64,000 nucleotides of DNA from positions 248,001 through 312,000 of the forward strand of contig NZ_CABHOU010000054.1 of NCBI RefSeq assembly GCF_902168175.1, read 5' to 3'. Made by a program: the position numbers and the translations under genes. This document shows, piece after piece, positions 51,142 to 59,564 of the stretch. The notes beneath the pieces are model-generated. The model worked only from the letters and a program-made list of their open reading frames with translations, was not told where the DNA came from and made no database searches. This stretch comes from an uncultured Chitinophaga sp. Its GTDB lineage: Bacteria > Bacteroidota > Bacteroidia > Chitinophagales > Chitinophagaceae. The number at the start of each line of letters is the position of its first letter. The first letter of the stretch is position 1.

Positions 51142-52062
51142 ATGAGTACAACCATTCAACAGAAAAAACACATTAACTGGGTCCATGAAATGGACTTTAT
51201 AGGAATTCACCTGGTGCCCTTGCTGGCATTTTTTACAGGTACACGCTGGTTCGACTGGATTTTATGCGCCGTGTTATATGTGGTGCGTATGTTCTTCGTA
51301 ACCGGTGGCTATCATCGTTATTTTTCGCATCGTTCTTATAAAACGTCGCGCTGGTTCCAGTTTATTCTGGCAGCAGGCGCTCAGAGCAGTTTGCAGAAGG
51401 GTGCGCTTTGGTGGGCCGCCAATCACCGCGTACACCATAAACACAGCGATACGGAAGATGATCCGCATTCTGCCAAAATTTATGGCTTCTGGTATGCGCA
51501 TATTGGTTGGATTATGAGTAAAGATCATAAGGAAACCCGTTACGACCTGATCAAAGACTGGAAAGATCATAAAGAATTGCATTGGCTGAATAAATACCAT
51601 TGGGTACCGGCGGTAGCGCTGGCTGTTGCTGTGTACTTTGTTGGTAACAAGGTAAATGGTACAGGTTGGTTCGATTGGGGTGCAGGCGTGTCTACCTTGC
51701 TGATCGGTTTCTTCCTGAGTACGGTGTTGCTGTACCATGGTACATTTACCATTAACTCACTGATGCACAAAATCGGTAAACCGCGTTATAAAACCGGCGA
51801 TGAATCACGTAACAGCCTCGTGCTGGCACTGGTTACATTGGGCGAGGGCTGGCATAATAACCACCACTATTACCAGAGTGCTACAAGGCAGGGTTTTTAC
51901 TGGTGGGAAATCGACATCACATATTATGTGATCAGAACATTAGGCGCACTGGGCATTGTGTGGGATATACGCGGTGTTCCGGCAAAAGTGAAAGAAAGCA
52001 ATAAGGTTGGAACAAATGCAGCTCCAGTGCCTATTGCAGAACCAGAAGAGGTCGAAAGATAG
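51142..52062 (+). CDS. Acyl-CoA/fatty acid delta-9-type desaturase
   Basis: A 306-aa membrane di-iron desaturase. The three histidine boxes are complete: HRYFSH (58-63), HRVHHKH (95-101) and HNNHH (238-242). Four membrane helices separate them. It introduces a double bond into a fatty acyl chain with O2 and electrons from an NAD(P)H-dependent chain, changing membrane fluidity. Oxygen use makes repression under low oxygen sensible, in line with the Crp/Fnr-type palindrome in its leader. The tail after 285 is Pro/Glu rich. A terminator follows, and the Crp/Fnr gene converges on it. Confidence 0.95.
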   Translation: MSTTIQQKKHINWVHEMDFIGIHLVPLLAFFTGTRWFDWILCAVLYVVRMFFVTGGYHRYFSHRSYKTSRWFQFILAAGAQSSLQKGALWWAANHRVHHKHSDTEDDPHSAKIYGFWYAHIGWIMSKDHKETRYDLIKDWKDHKELHWLNKYHWVPAVALAVAVYFVGNKVNGTGWFDWGAGVSTLLIGFFLSTVLLYHGTFTINSLMHKIGKPRYKTGDESRNSLVLALVTLGEGWHNNHHYYQSATRQGFYWWEIDITYYVIRTLGALGIVWDIRGVPAKVKESNKVGTNAAPVPIAEPEEVER

Positions 52063-52085
52063 ATAATTCAGTATATTGATAGAAG

Positions 52086-52107
52086 AGGCTTTCCGTACGG
52101 AGGGCCT
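52086..52107. terminator. Terminator between desaturase and Crp/Fnr genes
   Basis: AGGCTTTCCG (52086-52095) / CGGAGGGCCT (52098-52107), two G-T pairs, then TTTTTTA. It serves the plus strand and, given an A-rich opposite flank, may be used in both directions. Confidence 0.8.
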
Positions 52108-52111
52108 TTTT

Positions 52112-52810
52112 TTATTCCTCCTCGTATTCCCTGCCGAGTTTTTCCAGCTTGCCTGCGTTAATAACTTTGATGTTTTTACCAGCAACTTCTACGGCATTGT
52201 CATTGATGAGTTCATTCATCATCCTGAACGCCGTTTCGTACGTCGTACCCGTATAAGAGGCCAGATCTTGTTTGCTAAGGTTCAGGTTAATATAACCGTC
52301 CTCGTCCGCACCAAATTTTTGCAGCAACATCAGCAGCGCGGTTGCAATACGGCCTTTCACGGTCATATGAGCGAGGTTGCGCATCTTTTTCTCCGATTCC
52401 TGCAGTTCTCGGGCGTAAAACATCATGAGTTCGTACAATACCTCGTTATTTACCTTCAGCGACGACTTAAAAAAGTCCATATCTATGTAACAAACTGTGG
52501 TAGGTTCAAGTGCGGTGGCAGAAACGGGATAAATAAGTTCGGTGCCTATGCCGCGATGCCCAACAATGTCGCCTTTCCGGGCAAAACGGACGATCAGTTC
52601 CTTGTCCTTGCTCCAATGTTTATGCACCTTCATTTTACCGGAGTAGATGAAATAGATGCCGGTAACCGCATCATTCTCTGAAAAAAGAAGCTGGCCTTTA
52701 TTAAGGGTATAGTTTTTCCGGTGTGCTTCCACCGCCGGTAACCATTCCTTTAAACACAACCTGCACATCAGGCAGGTTTTAAGATCGCAGCCGTGCTTGT
52801 CTTTCTTCAT
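52112..52810 (-). CDS. Crp/Fnr-family regulator with N-terminal cysteine cluster
   Basis: A 232-aa regulator. The N-terminus has Cys8, Cys13, Cys16 and Cys19 (CDLKTCLMCRLC), which looks like an iron-sulfur ligand set similar in kind to FNR but with different spacing. The cyclic-nucleotide-like beta-roll follows (about 30-135: KGQLLFSENDAVTGIYFIYSGKMKV, GDIVGHRGIG), then the dimer helix and a winged helix with LSKQDLASYTGTTYETAFRMMNELI (about 185-210). It probably controls nitrite reduction and desaturation through the two TGATnTAAATCA sites. The cobA gene lies 9 bp upstream in the same direction, so regulator and SUMT are co-transcribed. Fe-S binding is inferred. Confidence 0.93.
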   Translation of the reverse strand: MKKDKHGCDLKTCLMCRLCLKEWLPAVEAHRKNYTLNKGQLLFSENDAVTGIYFIYSGKMKVHKHWSKDKELIVRFARKGDIVGHRGIGTELIYPVSATALEPTTVCYIDMDFFKSSLKVNNEVLYELMMFYARELQESEKKMRNLAHMTVKGRIATALLMLLQKFGADEDGYINLNLSKQDLASYTGTTYETAFRMMNELINDNAVEVAGKNIKVINAGKLEKLGREYEEE

Positions 52811-52819
52811 TTCCCGGTT

Positions 52820-53593
52820 TTAGAGTTTTGTTTGGCTAAAGGCCGGCTCCAATTTAATATATTCTTTTATTAAAGATGGATGCAAGCTTACAACTTCGCC
52901 TACAATTATGATAGCGGGATTGCCCATTTTCTCTCTTTCTGCCCTAAAAACGATGTCTTTTACCGTGCCGATCACGATTTTTTCATTTTTTGTGGTGCCT
53001 TCCTGGATAATGGCTACCGGTGTTTGGCTTTTTCCCCGGGCGGCAAAAATGTCCATAATTGCTTCCAGTTTGCTCATGGCCATTAATAGTACTACTGTGG
53101 CCGACGATTGTGCGGCCAGTTTAACATCTTCCGAAATACCACCGCTTTTAGTGGTGCCGGTGGCTACCCAAAAGCTTTCGTTCACGCCGCGGCAGGTTAG
53201 CGGGATCATTTGTGAGGCAGGTACGGCCAGCGCGCTGGAGATGCCTGGAATGACTGCCACCTCAATGCCATGCGCCCTTGCAACGTCTATTTCCTCCCCG
53301 GCACGGCCGAATACGAACGGGTCGCCGCCTTTAAGTCTTACCACGTGGCCGTGCGAGAAAGCGTATTCTATAATAAGATGATTGATTTCCTGCTGCGAAA
53401 GGGAGTGACAGCCGTAACGTTTGCCAACAAAGCGTAAAACCGCGCCCGGTTTTGCATATTGTAGCAGTTCCTCGCTGGCCAGCGCATCATATAATATCAC
53501 ATCTGCCGCGCCCAGGGTCTTAATCGCCTTTAGGGTGATGAGTTCGGGATCTCCAGGTCCTGCACCTACTAAACTTAAAAAGGGTATTGACAT
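52820..53593 (-). CDS. cobA: Uroporphyrinogen-III C-methyltransferase (SUMT)
   Basis: A 257-aa SUMT from the ATG at 53593 (MSIPFLSLVGAGPGDPELITLKA); an ATG four codons earlier is possible. It has the family motifs LVGAGPGDPELITLKA, VRLKGGDPFVFGRAGEE, and PGISSALAVPASQMIPLTCRGVNES. It makes precorrin-2 with two S-adenosylmethionines, the first step to siroheme, which NirB needs. The precorrin-2 dehydrogenase/ferrochelatase part (as in CysG) is not in the window. It is divergent from nirB and shares the operator at 53674-53687. Confidence 0.95.
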   Translation of the reverse strand: MSIPFLSLVGAGPGDPELITLKAIKTLGAADVILYDALASEELLQYAKPGAVLRFVGKRYGCHSLSQQEINHLIIEYAFSHGHVVRLKGGDPFVFGRAGEEIDVARAHGIEVAVIPGISSALAVPASQMIPLTCRGVNESFWVATGTTKSGGISEDVKLAAQSSATVVLLMAMSKLEAIMDIFAARGKSQTPVAIIQEGTTKNEKIVIGTVKDIVFRAEREKMGNPAIIIVGEVVSLHPSLIKEYIKLEPAFSQTKL

Positions 53594-53673
53594 ATTAAAA
53601 TACATTACGATTAAAAATATCTGATATATTTCTGGTCTATGACTATAAAAGTAGGCAAAGAACTCCTAATTTC

Positions 53674-53687
53674 ATGATGTAAATCAT
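53674..53687. promoter_or_regulatory. Crp/Fnr-type operator between cobA and nirB
   Basis: ATGATGTAAATCAT, a perfect palindrome around GTAA. Core TGATGTAAATCA matches the desaturase-leader site except one base. It lies 100 bp upstream of the nirB ATG and 80 bp from the cobA ATG, so one site could act on both directions. Confidence 0.65.
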
Positions 53688-53786
53688 AAAATAGATCGAT
53701 TTTTTAAGGTTGTGTGAAAGTAATAGTATTATATATTAATAATCGTAATTAGTTAGATAGGTCATTTATCACCCAAAACTCTTTCC

Positions 53787-56285
53787 ATGAAAATTGTAAT
53801 TATTGGTAACGGCATGGTGGGCTACAAGTTCTGTGAAAAATTGATTGCCCGTGCTATACCCGGCATAACGATCGTGGTATTTGGGGAAGAGCCTCGCCCG
53901 GCTTATGACCGTGTTCACCTGAGCAGCTTTTTCGACGGTAAAACTGAAGAAGATTTACAGCTCGCCCCGCTCGGTTGGTACGCTAAAAACAATATTCGCC
54001 TGCACCTCGGTGATCCTGTGCAGCATATAGATGCATCTGCCAAAACCGTACTTACTCATACTGGCTTGGTGGAGGAATACGATTACCTGGTAATGGCAAC
54101 GGGCTCGTCGGCCTTTGTTCCTGACATTCCGGGAGTTGATAAGGACGGTGTTTTTGTGTACCGCACCATCGAGGACCTGGAAATGATGCGAAGTTACGCA
54201 CCCAAAGCCAAAAGTGCGGCGGTGATAGGAGGCGGTCTTTTAGGTCTGGAAGCTGCGAAAGCCCTGATTGACCTTGGTATTACCGATACGCACATCATAG
54301 AATTCTCCTCCCGCTTAATGCCCCGCCAGATCGACGAAAGCGGTTCGCGCATTTTGCAGCATCAGCTCGAGCAAATGGGTTTAAAGATCCATACAAGCAA
54401 AAATACCACTGAAATTGCGGGTGAGCATACTATTGACAGCATGAATTTTACAGACGGCACTTCGCTGAAAGTGGATATGTTGGTTATTTCGGCAGGTATT
54501 AAACCGCGGGATGAACTCGCAGCGCTGGCCGATCTGGAAACTGGCCGCCGTGGAGGTATTGTGGTGAATGAAAAAATGCAAACGACAAATCCAGCCATAT
54601 ACGCGATTGGTGAGTGCGCCTTATTCGAAGGTATGATTTATGGTCTAGTGGCCCCTGGTTACGAAATGGCCGAAGTAGCGCTGGATAATATATTAGGCGG
54701 CAGCAAAATCTTCTCTGCTTTTGATATGAGTACCAAGCTCAAACTCATAGGTGTGGATGTGGCCAGCTTTGGCGATCCCTTTACACCGGATAACGAATGC
54801 CGCGCCATCGTGTTTGAAGATCATGTGAAAGGGGTTTACAAACGTATTAATGTGTCTAACGACGGGCAATACCTGCTGGGCGGTATTTTAATTGGCGATG
54901 CATCGGCATATAACATGCTGCTGCAAACGGCGAAGAACAAAATGAAATTGCCTGCCAACCCGGAAGATGTGCTGTTGGGCACCCGCGGTGGTAGCGGGAC
55001 GGAAGCTGGTGGTGGAATATTAGGCTTACCGGGTGATGCGGTGATTTGCAGCTGCGAAGGTGTAACTAAAGAAGCGATTTGTAAAGCGGTGGAAGATGGC
55101 CATGAGAACTTTAACGCGGTGAAGAAATGTACAAAGGCCGCTACCTGTTGTGGTGGCTGTACGCCGATGGTGAAAGATCTTATCACTTATACACTTAAAG
55201 CGCAGGGTAAATATATCCGCAACGTATTGTGCGAACACTTCCAGTACTCCCGCCAGGAAATGTTTGACCTCATCAAAATCAAAAATCTCAAAACGTACGA
55301 CGAGGTACTTGATCACTACGGCAACGGTGATGGTTGCGAGGTGTGCAAACCCGCCATTGTATCGATCATCGCCAGTTTGTGGAATGAGATGGTGTTGGTG
55401 AAAGGGAACGATACTGCCCAGGATTCTAATGATCGCTACCTGGCTAATATCCAGAAAGGGGGAACTTACTCGGTAGTGCCGCGTATACCCGGTGGTGAAA
55501 TTACTCCGCAGAAATTAATGGTAATTGGCCGCGTGGCCGATAAATACGGACTGTACACAAAAATTACGGGTGGTCAGCGAATAGATATGTTTGGTGCGCA
55601 CGTAAGTGATTTGCCGAACATTTGGGAAGAGCTGATTGCGGAAGGATTCGAAAGTGGCCATGCGTACGGAAAGGCATTGAGAACTGTCAAAAGCTGCGTA
55701 GGCTCAACCTGGTGCCGCTTTGGCTTGCACGATAGTGTAAGTTTCGCCATTAGGGTAGAAGAGCGTTATCGCGGACTGCGTGCGCCGCATAAACTAAAAT
55801 CTGCCGTTTCTGGTTGCATCCGCGAATGTGCGGAGGCGCAGTCGAAAGACTTCGGCATTATTGCTACTGAAAGAGGCTGGAACCTTTATGTATGCGGCAA
55901 CGGCGGCTCTAAACCCCAGCATGCTTTACTGCTCGGCACCGATCTCGATAGTGAAACCTGCATCCGCCTGATCGATCGTTTCCTGATGTTTTATATCAAA
56001 ACTGCCGACCCGCTTACCCGTACTGCCACGTGGCTCAATAAAATGGAGGGCGGCATAGAATATTTGAAGAACGTGGTGGTGAACGATAGTTTGGGTATTG
56101 CGGATGAACTGGAAAAAGAAATGCAGTTCCTGGTAGATAATTACAAATGTGAATGGCGCGAAGTGGTGGAGAACCCTGAACTCCGCAAACGTTTTAACCA
56201 TTTTGTAAATGCGCCCGGCGAAAAAGATCCTAATGTAAAGTTCGATACGCTCCGCGACCAGAAGAAGGCGGCAGAATGGAAATAA
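53787..56285 (+). CDS. nirB: NAD(P)H-dependent assimilatory-type nitrite reductase, large subunit
   Basis: A 832-aa NirB of expected length. The N-terminal FAD/NAD domain has IIGNGMVGYKFCEKL and VIGGGLLGLEAAKAL. The BFD-like [2Fe-2S] domain has Cys421-x-Cys423, Cys455 and Cys458 in the CSCEGVTKE and CCGGC segments. The C-terminal nitrite/sulfite reductase half has siroheme/[4Fe-4S] cysteines Cys637, Cys643, Cys677 and Cys681 (SCVGSTWC, SGCIREC). It reduces nitrite to ammonium with NADH. nirD follows after 26 bp, then the porin and nirC. Expression is probably under the Crp/Fnr protein through the site at 53674-53687. Confidence 0.97.
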   Translation: MKIVIIGNGMVGYKFCEKLIARAIPGITIVVFGEEPRPAYDRVHLSSFFDGKTEEDLQLAPLGWYAKNNIRLHLGDPVQHIDASAKTVLTHTGLVEEYDYLVMATGSSAFVPDIPGVDKDGVFVYRTIEDLEMMRSYAPKAKSAAVIGGGLLGLEAAKALIDLGITDTHIIEFSSRLMPRQIDESGSRILQHQLEQMGLKIHTSKNTTEIAGEHTIDSMNFTDGTSLKVDMLVISAGIKPRDELAALADLETGRRGGIVVNEKMQTTNPAIYAIGECALFEGMIYGLVAPGYEMAEVALDNILGGSKIFSAFDMSTKLKLIGVDVASFGDPFTPDNECRAIVFEDHVKGVYKRINVSNDGQYLLGGILIGDASAYNMLLQTAKNKMKLPANPEDVLLGTRGGSGTEAGGGILGLPGDAVICSCEGVTKEAICKAVEDGHENFNAVKKCTKAATCCGGCTPMVKDLITYTLKAQGKYIRNVLCEHFQYSRQEMFDLIKIKNLKTYDEVLDHYGNGDGCEVCKPAIVSIIASLWNEMVLVKGNDTAQDSNDRYLANIQKGGTYSVVPRIPGGEITPQKLMVIGRVADKYGLYTKITGGQRIDMFGAHVSDLPNIWEELIAEGFESGHAYGKALRTVKSCVGSTWCRFGLHDSVSFAIRVEERYRGLRAPHKLKSAVSGCIRECAEAQSKDFGIIATERGWNLYVCGNGGSKPQHALLLGTDLDSETCIRLIDRFLMFYIKTADPLTRTATWLNKMEGGIEYLKNVVVNDSLGIADELEKEMQFLVDNYKCEWREVVENPELRKRFNHFVNAPGEKDPNVKFDTLRDQKKAAEWK

Positions 56286-56311
56286 ATTATTGATCATTAA
56301 AAGATTAGAAC

Positions 56312-56695
56312 ATGTCTATCCTAAGCACAGAAGTAACGACCTGGTTTTTTGCCTGTAAAGTAGAGGATGTACCTGCAAATGGCGGTGTTTGTGTGAAATA
56401 TAATGAAGAACAGATTGCCCTGTTTCATTTTGCACGCCGGGGCGAATGGTATGCCTCGCAAAACCTTTGTCCGCACCGTATGCAAATGGCTTTAAGCCGG
56501 GGCATGATCGGTACGCAGGCGGGTGAACCCAAAGTGGCCTGCCCCTTTCACAAGAAAACATTTTCACTGGCAGACGGCCGTTGTCTTACGGATGAACACG
56601 AATGCTCGTTAACGGTGTACCCCGTTCGCATAGAGGACGACCGTGTATATATAGGTATACAAAATGGCAGAGAAGCAGCAGAAGTGATGGCATAG
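56312..56695 (+). CDS. nirD: Nitrite reductase small subunit, Rieske-type
   Basis: A 127-aa Rieske ferredoxin-like protein. The [2Fe-2S] ligands are Cys53 and His55 (CPHRMQMALSRG) and Cys76 and His79 (CPFHKKTFSLADGRC). In enterobacterial NirD these ligands are lost, so this form keeps a cluster. It partners NirB. A stable hairpin lies between it and the porin gene. Confidence 0.94.
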   Translation: MSILSTEVTTWFFACKVEDVPANGGVCVKYNEEQIALFHFARRGEWYASQNLCPHRMQMALSRGMIGTQAGEPKVACPFHKKTFSLADGRCLTDEHECSLTVYPVRIEDDRVYIGIQNGREAAEVMA

Positions 56696-56709
56696 TCCGG
56701 AAACAGGAA

Positions 56710-56738
56710 ACCCCGGCGGCTTGGCGGCGAACCGGGGT
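56710..56738 (+). terminator. Hairpin between nirD and the porin gene
   Basis: ACCCCGG (56710-56716) / CCGGGGT (56732-56738), seven GC-rich pairs with a 15-base loop. There is a T-poor flank, so it may only shape transcript levels. Confidence 0.5.
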
Positions 56739-56779
56739 CCTTGACTTTAAAACGATTTGGCTCATTTAAAATCAACCAA

Positions 56780-58147
56780 ATGTACTGTAAAAAACGGTTC
56801 CTTAAAGGAGCAATTATCATACTTTTTGCGGCTGGTGTATACACCCCGTTAAAAGCCCAGTTTACGCTGGACGCGCAGCTCAGAACTCGTACTGAGCTGC
56901 GCGATGGACAAGGCGCCCCGCTTCCCAAAACAGCCAGTCCTGCTGTATTTACCTCGCAACGCAGCCGCCTCTCCGCAGGGTATGCTACCTATCGTTTAAA
57001 GTTCGGCCTCGCCGTACAGGATGTTCGGGTGTGGGGGCAGGACGTATCTACCATCAACAAAAGCACCACGCAGGATAATAACGGGCTAATGCTGCACGAA
57101 GCCTGGGCCGAAGTATTTATTACGGATACGCTGGTGAAAACCCGTAGTCTCAGCATAAAGGTAGGCCGGCAGGAATTGAATTATGATGACGGCCGCCTGA
57201 TCGGTAATCTCGACTGGCTGCAACAGGCCCGCCGGCACGATGCTGCGCTGATCAAATACGAATCGGGTGCCTGGATGCTCCATGCGGGCGGTGCCTTTAA
57301 TCAGAATAAAGAAAATGCTTCAGGTACCATATACAATGCAACGCCTGCCGGCACTTACGCGGCTAATACCAACGGTGGTGCCATGTACAAAGGCCTGCAA
57401 TTCGTGTACGGCGGTCGTAAACTCAAAAAAGGAAATGTATCAGTACTGCTGCTTGCCGATCAATTCTCCCGCTACCACCACGATACCGTAGAAAGCAAAC
57501 CGGTAAAAACCTGGGATAAAGGTGTGTACACCCGTATTACAGGCGGGTTGTTTTTCACTAATACTTTTAAGTCGCTAACGCTTACCGGTGCTGCTTATTA
57601 CCAGGCCGGCAAAACGGCGGACGGTGTAAATCTTAATGCGGCACTGCTGTCCGCATCTCTCCAATATGCCTTTACTAATGTTGTTAGCGCTGGCCTGGGA
57701 GCAGATTATACCACTGGTGGTTCATCTAACGGCACCTCTAATGCCTTTGATCCTCTTTACGGCACGCCGCATAAGTTCTGGGGGCATATGGATTACTTCT
57801 ACACCGCTTCTGGTTTCGGTAACCGCGGGTTACAGGATTATTACCTGCGACTTAAAGTAAAACAGGGTACGAAATGGACGCTGGGTGCCGATCTGCATCA
57901 ATTCCTAAGCACGAGCGATGTTCCGGCTAACGGCGCAGTTATATATGGCCGAAATTTTGGCCAGGAGCTGGACCTGAACGCGTCTTTCGCACTTACAAAA
58001 GTAATTGGCTTTGAAGGTGGATACAGCTTTTTTAATAGTACAGACGCACTGGTTGCGCCGGGTGTAAAAAATGTAGCCAATGCGCAAACCGCCAATCACT
58101 GGGCGTATCTCATGATCAATATCAAACCATCTTTATTGTTTAAATAA
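56780..58147 (+). CDS. Alginate-export-type outer-membrane porin
   Basis: A 455-aa protein from the ATG at 56780 (MYCKKRFLKGAIIILFAAGVYTPLKAQ signal peptide; the longer frame starts at a TTG). The mature part begins FTLDAQLRTRTELRDGQ, typical of the AlgE-like (alginate_exp) porins, with ITDTLVKTRSLSIKVGRQELNYDDGRLIGNLDWLQQARRHDA and a C-terminal strand ending LLFK. It is an 18-stranded-type barrel. Its place between nirD and nirC points to nitrite or nitrate passage over the outer membrane rather than alginate; this is inferred from operon position. Confidence 0.88.
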   Translation: MYCKKRFLKGAIIILFAAGVYTPLKAQFTLDAQLRTRTELRDGQGAPLPKTASPAVFTSQRSRLSAGYATYRLKFGLAVQDVRVWGQDVSTINKSTTQDNNGLMLHEAWAEVFITDTLVKTRSLSIKVGRQELNYDDGRLIGNLDWLQQARRHDAALIKYESGAWMLHAGGAFNQNKENASGTIYNATPAGTYAANTNGGAMYKGLQFVYGGRKLKKGNVSVLLLADQFSRYHHDTVESKPVKTWDKGVYTRITGGLFFTNTFKSLTLTGAAYYQAGKTADGVNLNAALLSASLQYAFTNVVSAGLGADYTTGGSSNGTSNAFDPLYGTPHKFWGHMDYFYTASGFGNRGLQDYYLRLKVKQGTKWTLGADLHQFLSTSDVPANGAVIYGRNFGQELDLNASFALTKVIGFEGGYSFFNSTDALVAPGVKNVANAQTANHWAYLMINIKPSLLFK

Positions 58148-58158
58148 ATTGTTTTCCC

Positions 58159-58998
58159 ATGGACTATAAGAAACCTGCGGAAGTAGCCGGCACTATGATA
58201 CAGGCCGGTGTAGATAAAGCGGCAATGTCGCTGGGCGATATGGTAGTCAGGGGCATTTTGTCCGGTGCTATACTTGGTTTTGGTACTACGTTCGCGCTTA
58301 CGGCTACGGTGCAAACAGGCCTGCCCGTAATCGGTGCCGCTATATTCCCGGCATGTTTTATTATGGTGGTGTTGCTGGGTTATGAACTGGTAACGGGGAA
58401 TTTCGCAGTGATGTCGCTTTCGCTGTTCGCCAGGCAAATAACGCTAAAGCAGTTAGGCCGAAACTGGCTGGTAGTATACCTGTCAAACCTCGCCGGTGGC
58501 TTATTGTATGCCGTGCTGTTCTGGATTTCTCTCACGCAGTCCGGGCAGGATAGCGGTGGTGCCCTGGCAAAGGCAATTGTGAAAATAGCCGAAACGAAAA
58601 CGATCGGTTATGCCCAATACGGCAGCTCCGGATTAATTACGGTACTTGTAAAAGGAGTACTGTGCAATTGGATGGTCACGCTCGGCGTAGTGATGGCACT
58701 TACCTCTACGTCTACACTCGGTAAAATACTCGCCGCATGGTTGCCCATCTTCATCTTTTTTGCGCAAGGGTTTGAACATGCGGTGGTTAATATGTTTGTA
58801 ATTCCTGCTGGTATGATGATGGGCGCTAAAGTGTCGGTGGGCGACTGGTGGCTTTATAACCAGCTGCCCGTAACCATCGGTAATATTGCCGGAGGCGTTA
58901 TTTGTACCGCTCTTACGCTCTATTTAATGCATGGTCGCAAAAAGGGAACGGAGCATAAATCTGCTACCATCATTAGTGCCCGCCGTATGGCGAAGTAA
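58159..58998 (+). CDS. nirC: Formate/nitrite transporter (NirC-type)
   Basis: A 279-aa FNT-family channel with six helices. MSLGDMVVRGILSGAILGFGTTFALTA and ACFIMVVLLGYELVTGNFAVMSL correspond to the two conserved half repeats, and CNWMVTLGVVMALTSTSTLGKILAAWLPIFIFFAQGFEHAVVNMFVIPAGMM has the conserved HxxxN gate region. It moves nitrite into the cytoplasm to NirBD. It is 12 bp after the porin, completing the operon. FocA-type formate export is the alternative, but the neighbours favour nitrite. Confidence 0.93.
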   Translation: MDYKKPAEVAGTMIQAGVDKAAMSLGDMVVRGILSGAILGFGTTFALTATVQTGLPVIGAAIFPACFIMVVLLGYELVTGNFAVMSLSLFARQITLKQLGRNWLVVYLSNLAGGLLYAVLFWISLTQSGQDSGGALAKAIVKIAETKTIGYAQYGSSGLITVLVKGVLCNWMVTLGVVMALTSTSTLGKILAAWLPIFIFFAQGFEHAVVNMFVIPAGMMMGAKVSVGDWWLYNQLPVTIGNIAGGVICTALTLYLMHGRKKGTEHKSATIISARRMAK

Positions 58999-59072
58999 TA
59001 GCTCAACGTGCTGTTTGTTTTTATAAATTCCGGGTTGTTTTTTTAGGTTGATAAACCATCATAGCGTACAAT

Positions 59073-59097
59073 GGCCGTCCTGGAGCCCGGGGCGGCC
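59073..59097 (+). terminator. Terminator after nirC
   Basis: GGCCGTCC (59073-59080) / GGGCGGCC (59090-59097) with one wobble, then TTGTCATTTTT. Confidence 0.65.
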
Positions 59098-59119
59098 TTG
59101 TCATTTTTATCGCTTATAT

Positions 59120-59140
59120 TTATTGCAGTTCATGCAATAA
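59120..59140. promoter_or_regulatory. 8-bp palindrome upstream of the GNAT gene
   Basis: TTATTGCA (59120-59127) / TGCAATAA (59133-59140) with a five-base spacer, ending 10 bp before the ATG. It overlaps a TATATTTA -7-like element (59116-59123), so a repressor site is possible. Confidence 0.4.
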
Positions 59141-59150
59141 CCACATTACA

Positions 59151-59564
59151 ATGACCAACAGCAACTTTTATATTTCCACCGATAAGTCTGCCATGGATGT
59201 TGATATGATAACGGATTTCCTAAGCCGGAAAACCTATTGGGCGAGAGGGCGCAGCCGGGAGGCGGTAGAGCGTAGTATTCAAAATTCTTTGAGTTTCGGT
59301 GTATATACCAATGATGGTGTGCAGGTGGGCTTCGCCCGCGTAGTAACGGATTATACCATCTTCGCCTGGCTGATGGATGTTTTCATTTTAGAAACGTACA
59401 GGGGCAAAGGTTTAAGCAAGATGCTGATGACCGAAATAATGGCTCACCCGGAATTGCAGACGCTTAAGCGTTGGGGACTAAACACCAACGACGCACACAC
59501 GTTATATGAAAAGTTCGGCTTCCGGGGGTTATCGCACCCGGAAATCATGATGGAAAAGCTCTGA
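59151..59564 (+). CDS. GNAT-family N-acetyltransferase
   Basis: A 137-aa single-domain GNAT. The acetyl-CoA loop is RGKGLSKML (with VFILETYRGKGLSKML in motif A) and a following NTNDAHTLYEKFGFRG is motif B. Its substrate is unknown. It is a stand-alone gene with a palindrome in front, and its stop abuts that of the convergent DinB gene (1 bp apart). Confidence 0.92.
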   Translation: MTNSNFYISTDKSAMDVDMITDFLSRKTYWARGRSREAVERSIQNSLSFGVYTNDGVQVGFARVVTDYTIFAWLMDVFILETYRGKGLSKMLMTEIMAHPELQTLKRWGLNTNDAHTLYEKFGFRGLSHPEIMMEKL

